A stretch of DNA of 64,000 nt from Streptococcus sp. D7B5 (lineage in GTDB: Bacteria; Bacillota; Bacilli; Lactobacillales; Streptococcaceae), in assembly GCF_029691405.1 (NCBI RefSeq), contig NZ_CP121467.1:1178001-1242000 (forward strand), in the 5' to 3' direction. Each line of letters begins with the position of its first letter. The stretch's first letter is position 1. This document shows, piece after piece, positions 54,222 through 64,000 of this stretch. A program made the position numbers and the translations under genes. The notes under the pieces are model-generated. The model saw nothing but the letters and a program-made list of their open reading frames with translations, was not told the DNA's origin and ran no database searches.

Positions 54222-54250
54222 AGCTAGATATATCAGTAATATATCTAGCT
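54222..54250. terminator. Bidirectional hairpin upstream of the secreted protein gene
   Basis: AGCTAGATATA / TATATCTAGCT with T runs on both sides (TTTTT at 54250-54254 plus; TTTTC minus). It could end transcription from the HAD gene before the next promoter. Confidence 0.65.
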
Positions 54251-54431
54251 TTTTAACTATTCTTTGTAAGAAATATAATTTCCTGTTGCTTTATTTTCAC
54301 TATCTTTTCATTTTTTTCTTTTCTTTTTCTAGTATAAATATGCTAATAATAATTAGTGATATATATAAAATTGTTCGGTTTTTCAGCTCAAAAAATCCCC
54401 GAATTTTTCATCCAGGGAAAAGAATTTTCTC

Positions 54432-55823
54432 TTATTTTTTATTTTTTCTTTCTTTATGTCGCTCATAAGCTTTAAACTGACGTTGTAGTTCCTGTCGAAT
54501 GGCAGGTTCTGGAGCATATTTTTCTTCCCAGTCTTCTGGTTTTAAAATCTTGTGTGTAACTGGATCAAAATGAGCTTTCCCATCAGGGAAAACCTTCCCC
54601 ATATTTGCTTCATGGACAATATCAAAAATGCGTTCTGGGTCTACTCCCATCAAAACAAAACTACCGTATGTAAAATACAGTGTGTCAATCAAAGCATCCA
54701 CTTGACCGACCAAATTTTGCTTAGCAGGTGTCTTTTTCGCCACTTTCTCTGCCGCCTTATCAAGTGCCTCACGCATGCTTGCAAGGGAGTCTTGGAATTC
54801 TTCCTCCGAAGAACTTGCTGCGCGAACAAACTCTACTAATTCTTCAATTTTAAAATCTGCGCGGTGGGTTGCACCTTCAGCATCCCATGCCTGTGGCTCT
54901 TCTTGAGTTCGTTCATCCATCATGTGGTGGAAGGTCTTGACCTTATTAAAGTGGTAGTCTCGACTGACAAACACTTTTTCTGAAGCCAAAACACCAAAGT
55001 GCTCGAGCGCCTTGTGGATACCATCTTGTTGATTACTTGCCGTAATATGCTTAGCAACTTCTTTAACACTGCTACTGCCATTCCCCATAGCAACCGACAT
55101 ACCAACACCCGCCAACATTTCCAGATCGTTGTCTGAATCACCAAAGGCCATGACTTGGTTGAGATCAAAGCCATATTCTTTCCCGACTCGGCGAATGCCT
55201 TCTAATTTGGAATTTCCTTGGTTGATGATATCTGCTGCAAAAGGATTGCTTCGAGTTAATTTCAAGTCGTCAAAATCACTTGCTGCCTTCTCAGATTCTT
55301 CTGGCGTCATCAGCATCAAAACTTGATAAATGGGTTGATTAATCAAGTTAAGCAGGTCGTCTTCCTTTTGAGGAACTGCCTTGCTAACCATTCGATTAAA
55401 GGAACGGCTAACGGTTCTTGTCAGAACAGTCGGAATAAAACGACTAACCAGTTGGGAAAAGGAGCCGAGACCAAATGACATAATTTTCGAACCAACAACG
55501 GCGTGCTCGGTTCCAAGAGCGATTTCTTTACGCTCCTTTTTAGCGTAAGCAATCAGTTGACGCAGGCTTGACTTAGCAATCGGACTCGCAAAGAGCACCT
55601 TTTCTTTATTAAAAATGTATTGGCCATTGTAGGTCACCGCAAAGTCTAGGTCCAAGTCTTCCATCAATTCCTTGACAAAAAACGGCCCTCGTCCTGTCGC
55701 TACTCCAACAAGCACTCCTTGCTCTTTGACAATCTTAATCGCGTCCTTAGTGGATTTCAAAACACTCTTGCGATCGTTGACTAGCGTTCCATCGATATCA
55801 AAAAAAACAGCCTTGACTTCCAT
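54432..55823 (-). CDS. Cof-type HAD phosphatase fused to a MazG/PRA-PH-like domain
   Basis: 463 aa. The N-terminal HAD-IIB phosphatase (about 1-275) has FFDIDGTLVND (nucleophile Asp), ATGRG, and AFGDSDNDLEMLAGVG. The C-terminal part (about 290-463) looks like an all-alpha NTP pyrophosphohydrolase: FHHMMDERTQEEPQ, EELVEFVRAASSSEEEFQDSL with E-rich metal site, and VGQVDALIDTLYFTYGSFVLMG. Fusion of a phosphatase and an NTP-PPase suggests nucleotide pool cleaning. An extended -10 (TGGTATAAT, 55861-55856) lies upstream, divergent from ansA. Confidence 0.85.
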   Translation of the reverse strand: MEVKAVFFDIDGTLVNDRKSVLKSTKDAIKIVKEQGVLVGVATGRGPFFVKELMEDLDLDFAVTYNGQYIFNKEKVLFASPIAKSSLRQLIAYAKKERKEIALGTEHAVVGSKIMSFGLGSFSQLVSRFIPTVLTRTVSRSFNRMVSKAVPQKEDDLLNLINQPIYQVLMLMTPEESEKAASDFDDLKLTRSNPFAADIINQGNSKLEGIRRVGKEYGFDLNQVMAFGDSDNDLEMLAGVGMSVAMGNGSSSVKEVAKHITASNQQDGIHKALEHFGVLASEKVFVSRDYHFNKVKTFHHMMDERTQEEPQAWDAEGATHRADFKIEELVEFVRAASSSEEEFQDSLASMREALDKAAEKVAKKTPAKQNLVGQVDALIDTLYFTYGSFVLMGVDPERIFDIVHEANMGKVFPDGKAHFDPVTHKILKPEDWEEKYAPEPAIRQELQRQFKAYERHKERKNKK

Positions 55824-55888
55824 CCTGTCCCATTCTCCCCTTTTGTGTTACAATGATTATACCACATTTCAGAAAGAGTGACTAAATC

Positions 55889-56851
55889 ATGCCTAAGAAA
55901 ATCCTTGTTTTACATACAGGTGGGACTATTTCCATGCAAGCAGATGCCACTGGTGCCGTTGTAACTAGCCAGGACAATCCCATGAACCATGTTTCCAATC
56001 CGCTTGAAGGGATTGAGGTTCATGCCCTAGACTTTTTTAATCTGCCAAGCCCTCATATCAAACCCAAGCATATGCTTGCACTCTATCATAAGATTAAAGA
56101 GGAAGCTGATAACTACGATGGAGTTGTCATCACACATGGTACAGATACCTTAGAAGAAACAGCCTACTTCCTTGATACCATGAAAATCCCGCCCATCCCC
56201 ATCGTTCTAACCGGGGCCATGCGTAGTTCAAACGAACTTGGTAGCGACGGTGTTTATAACTATCTGAGCGCTTTACGAGTTGCCAGCGATGATAAAGCAG
56301 CCGACAAGGGTGTGCTGGTCGTCATGAACGACGAGATTCATGCAGCAAAGTATGTTACCAAAACTCATACGACCAACGTCAGCACCTTTCAAACCCCAAC
56401 ACATGGACCACTTGGCCTCATCATGAAGCAAGAAATCCTCTACTTTAAAACGGCTGAACCTCGTGTCCGCTTTGATCTTGAGCATATTCAAGGTCTAGTT
56501 CCCATCATCTCAGCCTATGCCGGTATGACAGACGAGCTGATCGATATGTTAGACTTGGAACAGCTGGATGGCTTAGTCATTCAGGCTTTTGGAGCAGGCA
56601 ATGTTCCCAAAGAAACAGCTCAAAAGTTGGAAAATCTCCTCCAAAAAGGAATCCCAGTCGCCTTGGTCTCACGTTGTTTTAATGGCATTGCTGAACCTGT
56701 TTATGCCTACCAAGGTGGGGGGGTTCAATTGCAAGAGTCTGGCGTTCTCTTTGTCAAAGAACTCAACGCTCAAAAAGCTCGCCTCAAATTATTAATTGCC
56801 CTTAATGCTGGATTAAAAGGACAAGCCTTAAAAGACTATATGGAAGGCTAA
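55889..56851 (+). CDS. ansA: L-asparaginase, type I
   Basis: 320 aa. The first catalytic Thr is in HTGGTISM (about 12-16) and the second triad in ITHGTDTLEETAYFLD (about 86-100). Lack of a signal peptide indicates a cytoplasmic type I enzyme. It hydrolyses asparagine to aspartate and ammonia, the reverse direction of the asnA reaction encoded 22 kb away. Confidence 0.94.
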   Translation: MPKKILVLHTGGTISMQADATGAVVTSQDNPMNHVSNPLEGIEVHALDFFNLPSPHIKPKHMLALYHKIKEEADNYDGVVITHGTDTLEETAYFLDTMKIPPIPIVLTGAMRSSNELGSDGVYNYLSALRVASDDKAADKGVLVVMNDEIHAAKYVTKTHTTNVSTFQTPTHGPLGLIMKQEILYFKTAEPRVRFDLEHIQGLVPIISAYAGMTDELIDMLDLEQLDGLVIQAFGAGNVPKETAQKLENLLQKGIPVALVSRCFNGIAEPVYAYQGGGVQLQESGVLFVKELNAQKARLKLLIALNAGLKGQALKDYMEG

Positions 56852-56869
56852 TCCTCTTCTCTAGAAAGC

Positions 56870-56903
56870 AAATCAGGAAATCTCACGATTTCCTGATTTT
56901 TTC
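56870..56903. terminator. Convergent terminator between ansA and ccpA
   Basis: AAATCAGGAAATC / GATTTCCTGATTT (56870-56899) with a T run on the plus side and a weaker one on the minus side. Confidence 0.75.
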
Positions 56904-57913
56904 TATTTACGTTTTCGTGTAGAGCGGCGTTCTGTCAAACCATGAGGTAAGAGAACTTCACGTTCTTCCAATTCTTCCTTATGCATAATCTTAGTCAACA
57001 TACGCATGCTGATAGCACCTAAGTCATAAAGAGGTTGGGCAATAGTAGTCAAGTTTGGACGAGTGAATCGTGCAATCTGAGAGTCATCTGTCGTAATGAT
57101 TTCAAACTCTTCTGGTACAGACACACCGTGGTCAGCCAAACCATTTAGGACACCTGCTGCCAATTCATCGCCTGTTACAACTGCGGCTGTAGCTTGTGAT
57201 GAAATCAAGCGTTCTGCCAAGGCATAACCATCATCATAGCTGTATTTTGATTCAAAGACCAATCCCTCGCTATAAGAATGTCCAGCTTTTTTCAAGGCTT
57301 CCTTGTAACCAATCAAACGAACCTTGCCATTGATATCATCGACGAGTGGTCCACTCACAAAAGCAATTTTCTCGTTTTCTTTGAGAAGGTAGCTCACGGC
57401 ATCAATCGTTGCTTGTTTGTAGTCAATATTCACACTTGGAAGTTGGTGTTCTACATCCACAGTACCGGCAAGAACAACCGGTGTCCGTGAACGAGAGAAT
57501 TCTGAACGAATCTTTTCAGTCAAGTGATAGCCCATAAAGATAATCCCATCGACTTGTTTTGAAAAGAGAGTGTTAACCACTGAAACTTCCTTTTCATCAT
57601 CCTCATCACTATTTGCTAGGACAATGTTATACTTGTACATTTCAGCAATGTCGTCAATCCCCTTAGCAAGTGTTGAGAAATAACCATTGGTAATGTTAGG
57701 AATCACAACTCCGACTGTCGTTGTTTTCTTGCTAGCCAAACCACGTGCTACCGCATTTGGACGATAGTCCAAGCGATCAATCACTTCTAGGACTTTTTTT
57801 CGAGTGTTCTCTTTAACATTCTTGTTGCCATTAACGACACGGCTAACTGTTGCCATTGAAACTCCTGCTTCACGGGCGACGTCATAAATCGTTACTGTAT
57901 CATCTGTGTTCAT
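56903..57913 (-). CDS. ccpA: Catabolite control protein A
   Basis: 336 aa LacI/GalR regulator. The HTH is TIYDVAREAGVSMATVSRVVNGN (about 8-30) followed by the hinge helix RPNAVARGLA. The periplasmic-binding-like effector domain follows. With HPr-Ser-P it binds cre sites to control carbon metabolism. A cre-like site overlaps its own -35 region, so autoregulation is likely. Confidence 0.96.
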   Translation of the reverse strand: MNTDDTVTIYDVAREAGVSMATVSRVVNGNKNVKENTRKKVLEVIDRLDYRPNAVARGLASKKTTTVGVVIPNITNGYFSTLAKGIDDIAEMYKYNIVLANSDEDDEKEVSVVNTLFSKQVDGIIFMGYHLTEKIRSEFSRSRTPVVLAGTVDVEHQLPSVNIDYKQATIDAVSYLLKENEKIAFVSGPLVDDINGKVRLIGYKEALKKAGHSYSEGLVFESKYSYDDGYALAERLISSQATAAVVTGDELAAGVLNGLADHGVSVPEEFEIITTDDSQIARFTRPNLTTIAQPLYDLGAISMRMLTKIMHKEELEEREVLLPHGLTERRSTRKRK

Positions 57914-57964
57914 TCCGTTTCCTTTCTATAATGAAAATTTCGCTTTCACGCATCTACTTACTCC

Positions 57965-57993
57965 ATTTTATCACTTATTGTAAACACTTTCAA
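57965..57993 (-). promoter_or_regulatory. ccpA promoter with overlapping cre-like site
   Basis: TTGAAA (57993-57988), 17-base spacer, TAAAAT (57970-57965) on the minus strand. TGAAAGTGTTTACA (57992-57979) matches the cre pattern TGAAANCGNTTNCA except for one base and overlaps the -35. Confidence 0.7.
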
Positions 57994-58062
57994 GTATTTT
58001 TTAGAGAAACTTTGAAAAAATTTCACAGTTTATTCCCATTTTGAAAAAGCAATTACGATTTC

Positions 58063-58091
58063 TTGATTTTTAAGACATTTTGCTGTATGAT
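58063..58091 (+). promoter_or_regulatory. Promoter of the DUF960 gene
   Basis: TTGATT (58063-58068), 17-base spacer, TATGAT (58086-58091). Confidence 0.75.
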
Positions 58092-58117
58092 AAGGAAAAT
58101 AAAAGGGGGATGAAAAC

Positions 58118-58435
58118 ATGGCTTTTACAAATACACAGAGACGTTCCGCTAGTTTTGGTGTCGTGACCAGCCTACCTGACGATGTCATTGACTCTTTATG
58201 GTATATTATCGATCATTTCCTAAAAAATGTCTTTGAATTAGAAGAAGAGCTTGAGTTTCAACTGCTCAACAATAAGGGGACCATCACCTTCCATTTTTCT
58301 AGCCAGCACCTTCCGACTAGCATCGATTTTGATTTCAATCATCCTTTCGATCCGCTTTACCCTCCTAGGGTCCTTATTTTAGACTTGGACGGCAGAGAAA
58401 CCATCCTCCTTCCAGAAGAAAATGACCTATTTTAA
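58118..58435 (+). CDS. DUF960 family protein
   Basis: 105 aa with the family start MAFTNTQRRSASFGVVTSLPDDVIDSLWYIID. It is acidic, with no signal peptide or membrane segment. DUF960 proteins are common in Lactobacillales and have no assigned function. GGGGGATGA lies just before the start. Single-gene unit. Confidence 0.75.
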   Translation: MAFTNTQRRSASFGVVTSLPDDVIDSLWYIIDHFLKNVFELEEELEFQLLNNKGTITFHFSSQHLPTSIDFDFNHPFDPLYPPRVLILDLDGRETILLPEENDLF

Positions 58436-58486
58436 AAACTCTAGCTTCTTGGCACAAACTGCTGAGGAACTAGAGTTTTCTTTTTC
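58434..58486. terminator. Convergent hairpin after the DUF960 gene
   Basis: AAAACTCTAG / CTAGAGTTTT stem with a 25-base loop, followed by CTTTTTC on the plus strand. Confidence 0.65.
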
Positions 58487-59769
58487 TAATAAATAGAGCG
58501 ACTGACAACTAGACCATTTGGTTTTGTATACTCTAAGTCAAGGTAATCCTGATAAGTCCCTGGCACAATGAAACCTTGGGGACTCAATATATCAGTCCCA
58601 GCTTTTCCCACGATAGAGTCTGCCAGCAAAACACAATTGGTACTGAGAACAAAGTAGGTCTTAAACTCGGATGAACTGAATTTATAGAGGGTCGCATCTG
58701 CTTCTTGTTTCAGTTGGTAGGAGTAGGTATGCTTTACCTCGCCCTCTCTTCTTTTCATCAACTGTGAACTTGGTTCCCAAGGAATTAACAGGTCTTCTAT
58801 CTCCTCTAGACGAGCTTGGATGGCTGCTTTCTGTTGGTCCGTCAAACTCAGACCATAAGCAAACAAGGTCTTCTGACTTTCCCTCTTACAGAGCTCGATG
58901 TATTTTTCCCGATTGGCCTTAAACAAAACACCATCTCCAACCATGCCGAACAAACGCTCCGAGTGGGGATCATACGAACCATAGGAAATAACCTTCCCTT
59001 GATAACAAATATCCACATGTCCCATAGCGAGGAAGAAGGATGTTTCTGAGGTATGAATAAAAATTTCTAGATCAACTACCTGATCGTTTTTTCTTTCTGA
59101 ATGAACTTCCCCTTCTTGACTTTCATGATTTGACAGCCACTCATTCAATTTGCGCAAGGTGCTGATAGGGATCAAAGCCGTCACAAAGATCGGCAAAGTC
59201 ATTCGCATTCGTCGTTTTAGCTTGGGATTGTTTTCTATCCTTTCAAAAAAGAAACCGTCCCGGAGGCTACTGGCTCCTAGCATGAGCAAGTAAAACCCAA
59301 GCAAGAGCAATTCAAAATTCGCTGCATCGTGAAAAGGAGAGATGCTATAAAGACCGAATCCTATCATCCATACAGCATCGAAGAGATGATGGAGCCGAGG
59401 ATGAATGGCATTTTTTTGATAGAGAGACCAAGTCACAAGGCTAATGATGCCCGTAAACAGCTGATAGCTCGCAATGATAAAAACCAGGAGATAGAGGGCG
59501 AGGTCTTGCAAGATGATAGAGTCAAATACAAGAGCCGCAACCACCAGCTTGCCCAAGGTTACAAAGATATTTTCCCGACGTTTTTTATCCTGAAACCAGC
59601 GAGTCAACAAGTGCCAAACTGCTGACAAGGAAAAATAGCCCATCAGCAACTGGTATCCCATTCGCGGAATAACTTGTCCAAATCGAATCAAGAGAAGCCC
59701 TAAAACAATAGCAAGTAGTCCCTCCCCGATACTCTTCCACTTGCTATAGGTCTCGGAAAGTTTAGGCAT
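58486..59769 (-). CDS. DUF308-like membrane protein with possible permuted NlpC/P60 domain
   Basis: ATG 59769 ([13 protein letters not shown]) overlaps the folB-folK stop by eight bases and gives 427 aa. Six to seven membrane segments in residues about 10-210 come in HdeD/DUF308-like pairs. A soluble C-terminal domain (about 235-427) has [17 protein letters not shown] and, later, [17 protein letters not shown] His before a Cys-starting helix is the order of permuted papain-like NlpC/P60 enzymes. Whether the domain is a peptidase, amidase or acyltransferase is unknown. Confidence 0.65.
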   Translation of the reverse strand: MPKLSETYSKWKSIGEGLLAIVLGLLLIRFGQVIPRMGYQLLMGYFSLSAVWHLLTRWFQDKKRRENIFVTLGKLVVAALVFDSIILQDLALYLLVFIIASYQLFTGIISLVTWSLYQKNAIHPRLHHLFDAVWMIGFGLYSISPFHDAANFELLLLGFYLLMLGASSLRDGFFFERIENNPKLKRRMRMTLPIFVTALIPISTLRKLNEWLSNHESQEGEVHSERKNDQVVDLEIFIHTSETSFFLAMGHVDICYQGKVISYGSYDPHSERLFGMVGDGVLFKANREKYIELCKRESQKTLFAYGLSLTDQQKAAIQARLEEIEDLLIPWEPSSQLMKRREGEVKHTYSYQLKQEADATLYKFSSSEFKTYFVLSTNCVLLADSIVGKAGTDILSPQGFIVPGTYQDYLDLEYTKPNGLVVSRSIY

Positions 59770-60583
59770 TTCCTTGCTCCAACTGGTCAACCAAGTATCG
59801 AATTGGTTGTTTTAAGATTGGATGGATAAAATGGGGAGCTATTTCCGCTAACGGTTCAAGGACAAAGAGGCGCTCTGCTATATAAGGATGAGGCAAGATG
59901 AGGTCGTCTGTATAAATGACCTGATCCTCCACAAAAAGCAGGTCCAAATCAATCAAACGCGGTCCCCAATGCACCTCTCGAACCCGTCCCATCTCGGACT
60001 CAATTGCTAACAAGGTCTCTAATAAGACTGATGCTGGAAGCCAGGTTTCTACTTCAATCACCTGATTGGCAAAGCTATCTTGTTCCACACCACCCCAAGG
60101 CTCCGTCGTCAAAACACTGGATTCTTTGAGAATATGGATGCCGCGAGCTCGCAGTTTGTCGATAGCTTGTTCCAAGTTGGCTTCCTTATCGCCCATATTG
60201 CTTCCTAGGGCGATAAAGGCACGTTGCTTGCGACGGTGGATGGTTACCGAGCAGGTATCAAGTGGCAAGTGGACTGGAGCCCAAGGTTTTTTGAGTTCCA
60301 GTTCAATTTCTTGGACCAGAGGATAGGTCTCAAAGGTACGCTCTACTAGTTTGTAGGCTACCGTTTCAATCAAATCCTCAGTGCTTTCCTGAAACCAAGT
60401 CGTCCACTGCTGACACAATTCTCCGTAATGGACAGAAGCTGTTAAATCCAAGTCTGTCGCCGCCTTGGTCATATCATAGGATAAGCTTGCGGAAATAACA
60501 AACTTCTGCCCCAATTCCTTCTCACTAGGGAAAAGACCATGATAGGCAAAAATTTCCAAATCTTTAATCTGCAGTTGATCCAT
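59762..60583 (-). CDS. folBK: Bifunctional dihydroneopterin aldolase / HPPK
   Basis: 273 aa. Residues about 1-120 are FolB ([41 protein letters not shown]), and about 125-270 are HPPK ([44 protein letters not shown]). This fusion is the pneumococcal SulD type. It carries out two successive pterin steps of folate synthesis. A terminator-like hairpin lies between folE and this gene, so it may be partly independent of folP-folC-folE. Confidence 0.95.
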   Translation of the reverse strand: MDQLQIKDLEIFAYHGLFPSEKELGQKFVISASLSYDMTKAATDLDLTASVHYGELCQQWTTWFQESTEDLIETVAYKLVERTFETYPLVQEIELELKKPWAPVHLPLDTCSVTIHRRKQRAFIALGSNMGDKEANLEQAIDKLRARGIHILKESSVLTTEPWGGVEQDSFANQVIEVETWLPASVLLETLLAIESEMGRVREVHWGPRLIDLDLLFVEDQVIYTDDLILPHPYIAERLFVLEPLAEIAPHFIHPILKQPIRYLVDQLEQGNA

Positions 60584-60602
60584 AACTAGTCCTTTCTAGA
60601 AA

Positions 60603-60628
60603 AATCCGCCCAAAGCGGATTCTTTTTA
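60603..60628. terminator. Hairpin between folE and folBK
   Basis: AATCCGC / GCGGATT with CCAAA loop (60603-60621), T runs on both strands. It may attenuate transcription into folBK. Confidence 0.75.
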
Positions 60629-60745
60629 TACTCAATGAAAATCAAAGTGCAAACTAGGAAGCTAGCCGCAGGCTGCTCAAAACACTGTTTTGAGGTTGCA
60701 GATAGAAGCTGACGTGGTTTGAATTTGATTTTCGAAGGGTATTAT
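60627..60745 (-). repeat. BOX element (boxA-boxC type, no full boxB)
   Basis: The ends TATACTCAATGAAAATCAAAG and TTTTCGAAGGGTATTA and the inner blocks GCAAACTAGGAAGCTAGCCGC, AAAACACTGTTTTGAGG and TGACGTGGTTTGAA are those of pneumococcal BOX repeats as I recall them. The outer end overlaps the stop codon of folE. The central inverted repeat CAAAACACTGTTTTG is intact. Confidence 0.88.
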
Positions 60746-61296
60746 AGTCCCATTAAACGATAAGCCTGGTCTCGGAGGTCTTTATCTGTTTCAAATAGAC
60801 CACGAGCGACTGTTGTCAAAGTCGCAGTACCTGGTTTTCTGACACCACGCATGCTCATACACATATGCTCGGCCTCAATGACAACAAAGGCTCCCTTAGC
60901 CCCCAGATAGTCCATCAAGGCATCGGCCACTTCGATATTCAGCCGTTCTTGAATCTGTGGTTTTTTAGAATAAACTTCAACCGTACGGGCTAGCTTAGAC
61001 AGGCCTGCCACCCGACCATCTGGAATATAGGCAATGTGCGCCCTCCCATAAAAGGGCAAAAAGTGGTGCTCACACATAGTGTGGAAAAAGATATCCTTCT
61101 CCACTACCATATTATCATCAATAATCTCAAAGGATTTTGACAGGTGTTCCTCAGCAGTTTGGCCAAGACCTGAAAAAATCTCTTGGTACATACGGGCTAC
61201 ACGAGCAGGTGTTTCCTGCAAGCCCTCGCGGTTAGCGTCCTCACCAACAGCCTCAATAATCATTTTTACAGCCGTTTCAATCTTTTGTGTATCCAT
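60742..61296 (-). CDS. folE: GTP cyclohydrolase I
   Basis: 184 aa, family length. Zinc and catalytic residues are in [19 protein letters not shown] and [14 protein letters not shown]. It makes dihydroneopterin triphosphate, the first step of folate synthesis. Its start overlaps the 3' end of folC by 20 bases. The stop TAA lies inside the end of the BOX repeat. Confidence 0.97.
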   Translation of the reverse strand: MDTQKIETAVKMIIEAVGEDANREGLQETPARVARMYQEIFSGLGQTAEEHLSKSFEIIDDNMVVEKDIFFHTMCEHHFLPFYGRAHIAYIPDGRVAGLSKLARTVEVYSKKPQIQERLNIEVADALMDYLGAKGAFVVIEAEHMCMSMRGVRKPGTATLTTVARGLFETDKDLRDQAYRLMGL

Positions 61297-62599
61297 TCTC
61301 GTTCTTCCTCTCCATCAGATAGGCTCTCACTTGGCTCAAGAAATACAAGGAACCTGTGACAATCCTAACTGTTTGTTTCTCTTCATTTTTATCTGTCAAT
61401 TTCTGCTCTAGAAAATCCTGCCAACTTTGGTAATTGAGATTTCTAGACTTGGCTGTCTCTTTCAGCACACTTTCATCCGTCGCCCGACTATCATCAAAAT
61501 GTGTCAGGGTAAGCTCGGTATCTGGCATTTCCCCTAGCAAGTCCAGCATATCATCCAAGGCCTTGGTTTTGATGCAGGTAAAGAGGATTTCCTTATGATA
61601 ATCCGCAAAGCGTTCTTGTAAGGTTGCTAGTAAAGCCTTGATAGCATGGGGATTATGGGCCCCATCCAAAAGCAGCAAGGGGTCGCTAGACACGACCTCC
61701 AAACGCCCTGGCCATCTGGTCTCTTTCAAAGCTTGAGCAACCAAGTCATTACTTGCTAATTCTCGCCCAGTCTCCTGACAATAAGTGTCTAAGAGAGCAA
61801 GCGCCATCCCCGCATTCTCTATCTGGTGTAAACCAAGCAGACCTGTTTGAAAGCGACCTTGTCTGACAGAACTGGTATAATCAAAGATTTCGCCTGTCAC
61901 CACGCTTTCTTGATGACGAACCTGATAATCTTTTCCATAGGCAAGTCTAGGCGCATTTTTAGCTTCTGCAATAGAGTCTATCACAGTCAAGGCTTCAGGA
62001 ACAATATGACCTGTCACCAAGGGAATACCTTGTTTGATAATACCAGCCTTCTGCTCTGCTATAGCTTCCAAGGTGTCACCAAGTAGGGCTACATGATCCA
62101 GTCCAATGGTCGTAATTCCTGTTAAAATCGGCTGGCAGACATTGGTACTATCCAAAAGACCACCCATGCCCACTTCCATGATGGCCACATCTACTTGCTC
62201 TGAGGCAAAGTAATCATAAGCTAGAGCTGTGATAATCTCAAACTCGGTTGTTCCCTGCAAATTGTCAGCAGATTCCCCTTCAAGCAAAGACTGATAGTCT
62301 GCCATGAGGGCTTCTAGCCTAGCCTCGGGAATAGATTCCCCATTGATGCTAATCTGATCCGTATAATGAATGAGATAGGGCGAGCTGAACACACCAACTC
62401 TTAGACCTAGCTTTTCCAGCATCTTTTTCAAAAAAGCAATGGTAGACCCCTTACCATTGGTCCCGCCGATATGGATGACCTTAAGTTTGAGATGGGGATT
62501 GCCTCGCAGAGCTAGGAGTTCCACCATTCGTTCCAAACCAAAATGCGGTTGGTCCGTCCGGTAGTGGGCAATCCACTGATTGTTTTGAATTTCGTTCAT
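61277..62599 (-). CDS. folC: Bifunctional dihydrofolate / folylpolyglutamate synthase
   Basis: 440 aa. The ATP loop [18 protein letters not shown] (about 44-61), the omega-loop region [16 protein letters not shown], and [10 protein letters not shown] are standard. It glutamylates dihydropteroate and folates. It starts two bases after folP and overlaps folE by 20 bases, so translation is coupled. Confidence 0.96.
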   Translation of the reverse strand: MNEIQNNQWIAHYRTDQPHFGLERMVELLALRGNPHLKLKVIHIGGTNGKGSTIAFLKKMLEKLGLRVGVFSSPYLIHYTDQISINGESIPEARLEALMADYQSLLEGESADNLQGTTEFEIITALAYDYFASEQVDVAIMEVGMGGLLDSTNVCQPILTGITTIGLDHVALLGDTLEAIAEQKAGIIKQGIPLVTGHIVPEALTVIDSIAEAKNAPRLAYGKDYQVRHQESVVTGEIFDYTSSVRQGRFQTGLLGLHQIENAGMALALLDTYCQETGRELASNDLVAQALKETRWPGRLEVVSSDPLLLLDGAHNPHAIKALLATLQERFADYHKEILFTCIKTKALDDMLDLLGEMPDTELTLTHFDDSRATDESVLKETAKSRNLNYQSWQDFLEQKLTDKNEEKQTVRIVTGSLYFLSQVRAYLMERKNENGYTKD

Positions 62600-62600
62600 C

Positions 62601-63596
<996 letters not shown>

Positions 63597-63615
63597 CTAT
63601 TTTACCATAAAAAGA

Positions 63616-63645
63616 AAAAGATGAACACGCTAGTATTCATCTTTT
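63616..63645 (-). terminator. Terminator of the CPBP protease gene
   Basis: AAAAGATGAA / TTCATCTTTT stem with a ten-base loop followed by TTCTTTTT on the minus strand. Confidence 0.75.
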
Positions 63646-63661
63646 CCAAGCGGCTAATGGT

Positions 63662-64000
63662 TTAGAATGATAGACCTAGATTTCTACTAATCAATACCAA
63701 TAAGGCCAACAAACAAAATGCAATACCATTGAGAATCATATGAAGCAAAATGGACATCTCCAAACGCTCAGTCTTATAGGCTGTCCAAGTCAAAACCGTT
63801 GACATTCCTCCATAAATAATCACAGAAGGTAGATTGGTTGGCATATGAAGCAAGGCAAAGACGATTGCACCAACAATAAAACCTAGTTTTTCTTTTCCGC
63901 GGAAGATCTTTTTTGGAATAATCCCACGACACAAAATTTCTTCACAAATCGGCGCAATCAAGACTAGTAGGAAGAAAGTTGAAATCAAGGAACTATTCTG
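63662..64000 (-). CDS. CPBP family intramembrane metalloprotease (5' end outside window)
   Basis: Partial, 112 residues of the C-terminal end visible. The first motif ICEEILCRGII (EExxxR) and the third-segment ALLHMPTNLPSVIIYGG (Hxxx motif) identify a CPBP/Abi (CAAX-like) membrane protease; a later IL-H pair in LEMSILLHMILNG supplies further conserved His. Such proteins are linked to bacteriocin self-immunity, protein maturation or unknown roles. The start is beyond the window edge. Confidence 0.85.
   Translation of the reverse strand, partial: QNSSLISTFFLLVLIAPICEEILCRGIIPKKIFRGKEKLGFIVGAIVFALLHMPTNLPSVIIYGGMSTVLTWTAYKTERLEMSILLHMILNGIAFCLLALLVLISRNLGLSF

Noticed and set aside
54187-54468. 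A 93-codon plus-strand frame rich in Phe, Ile and Ser
   Set aside because: It spans the bidirectional hairpin and overlaps the HAD gene; composition reflects AT-rich spacer, no ribosome site, no family.

Overview
The window is chromosomal DNA of a mitis-group Streptococcus (S. mitis / S. oralis / S. pneumoniae relatives). The evidence is the amiACDEF peptide permease, the endA-epuA-murA, sepM-coaD-rsmD and folP-folC-folE-folBK (sulABCD) gene sets, CcpA with a cre-like site, a pneumococcal-type BOX repeat, and housekeeping proteins of typical streptococcal length. Base composition is low GC, and the first 5.5 kb is visibly more AT-rich than the rest.

Layout. (1) About 1-5.5 kb is the right part of an integrative mobilizable element (IME). 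It holds two unrecognised proteins, an FtsK/TcpA-like coupling ATPase whose frame is split at an A7 tract, a strongly structured origin-like region, a Rep/relaxase combining an HUH nuclease with a P-loop (superfamily 3-like) helicase, an excisionase-like HTH protein and a tyrosine recombinase lying against the 3' end of rpsI. The left end is outside the window. (2) 5.5-19 kb is core: rplM-rpsI with an L13-type leader, an ABC exporter pair, pheS-pheT behind a Phe T-box, a GNAT/ParB-like pair, PAP2 phosphatase and ribU behind an FMN riboswitch, trmL behind a probable attenuator, and a Trk potassium system. (3) 19-26 kb is the ami operon with a CodY-like box, then tRNA-Cys. (4) 26-39 kb holds a CNNM/CBS protein, endA, epuA, murA, sepM, coaD, rsmD, asnA, a Bax-inhibitor protein, a TrmH-family methyltransferase transcribed from an apparently leaderless promoter, acyP, a yidC paralogue, pflA, lysA and purR. 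(5) 39-51 kb holds yhaM-rmuC-thiN-rpe-rsgA-rsmA and tatD-rnmV, between which an oxidoreductase gene and a stray copy of the rnmV 3' end are found. A KimA-like potassium importer, rpmH, an aminotransferase and a small frameshifted membrane protein gene follow. (6) 51-64 kb holds a universal stress protein, a large secreted Tyr/Asn- and Pro-rich protein with a CAP-like end, a HAD-MazG-like fusion, asparaginase, ccpA, a DUF960 protein, a membrane protein with a possible permuted NlpC/P60 domain, the folate genes with a BOX element, and a partial CPBP protease.

Most genes are ordinary. Those best worth a second look are the IME with its CRESS-like Rep, origin hairpins and possible -1 frameshift; the duplicated rnmV tail flanking the inserted oxidoreductase; the second A7 frameshift at 51.18 kb; the secreted aromatic-repeat CAP-like protein with a long leader; the leaderless methyltransferase; and the membrane hydrolase candidate at 58.5-59.8 kb. 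All assignments come from reading the sequence and family knowledge; no database search was run.
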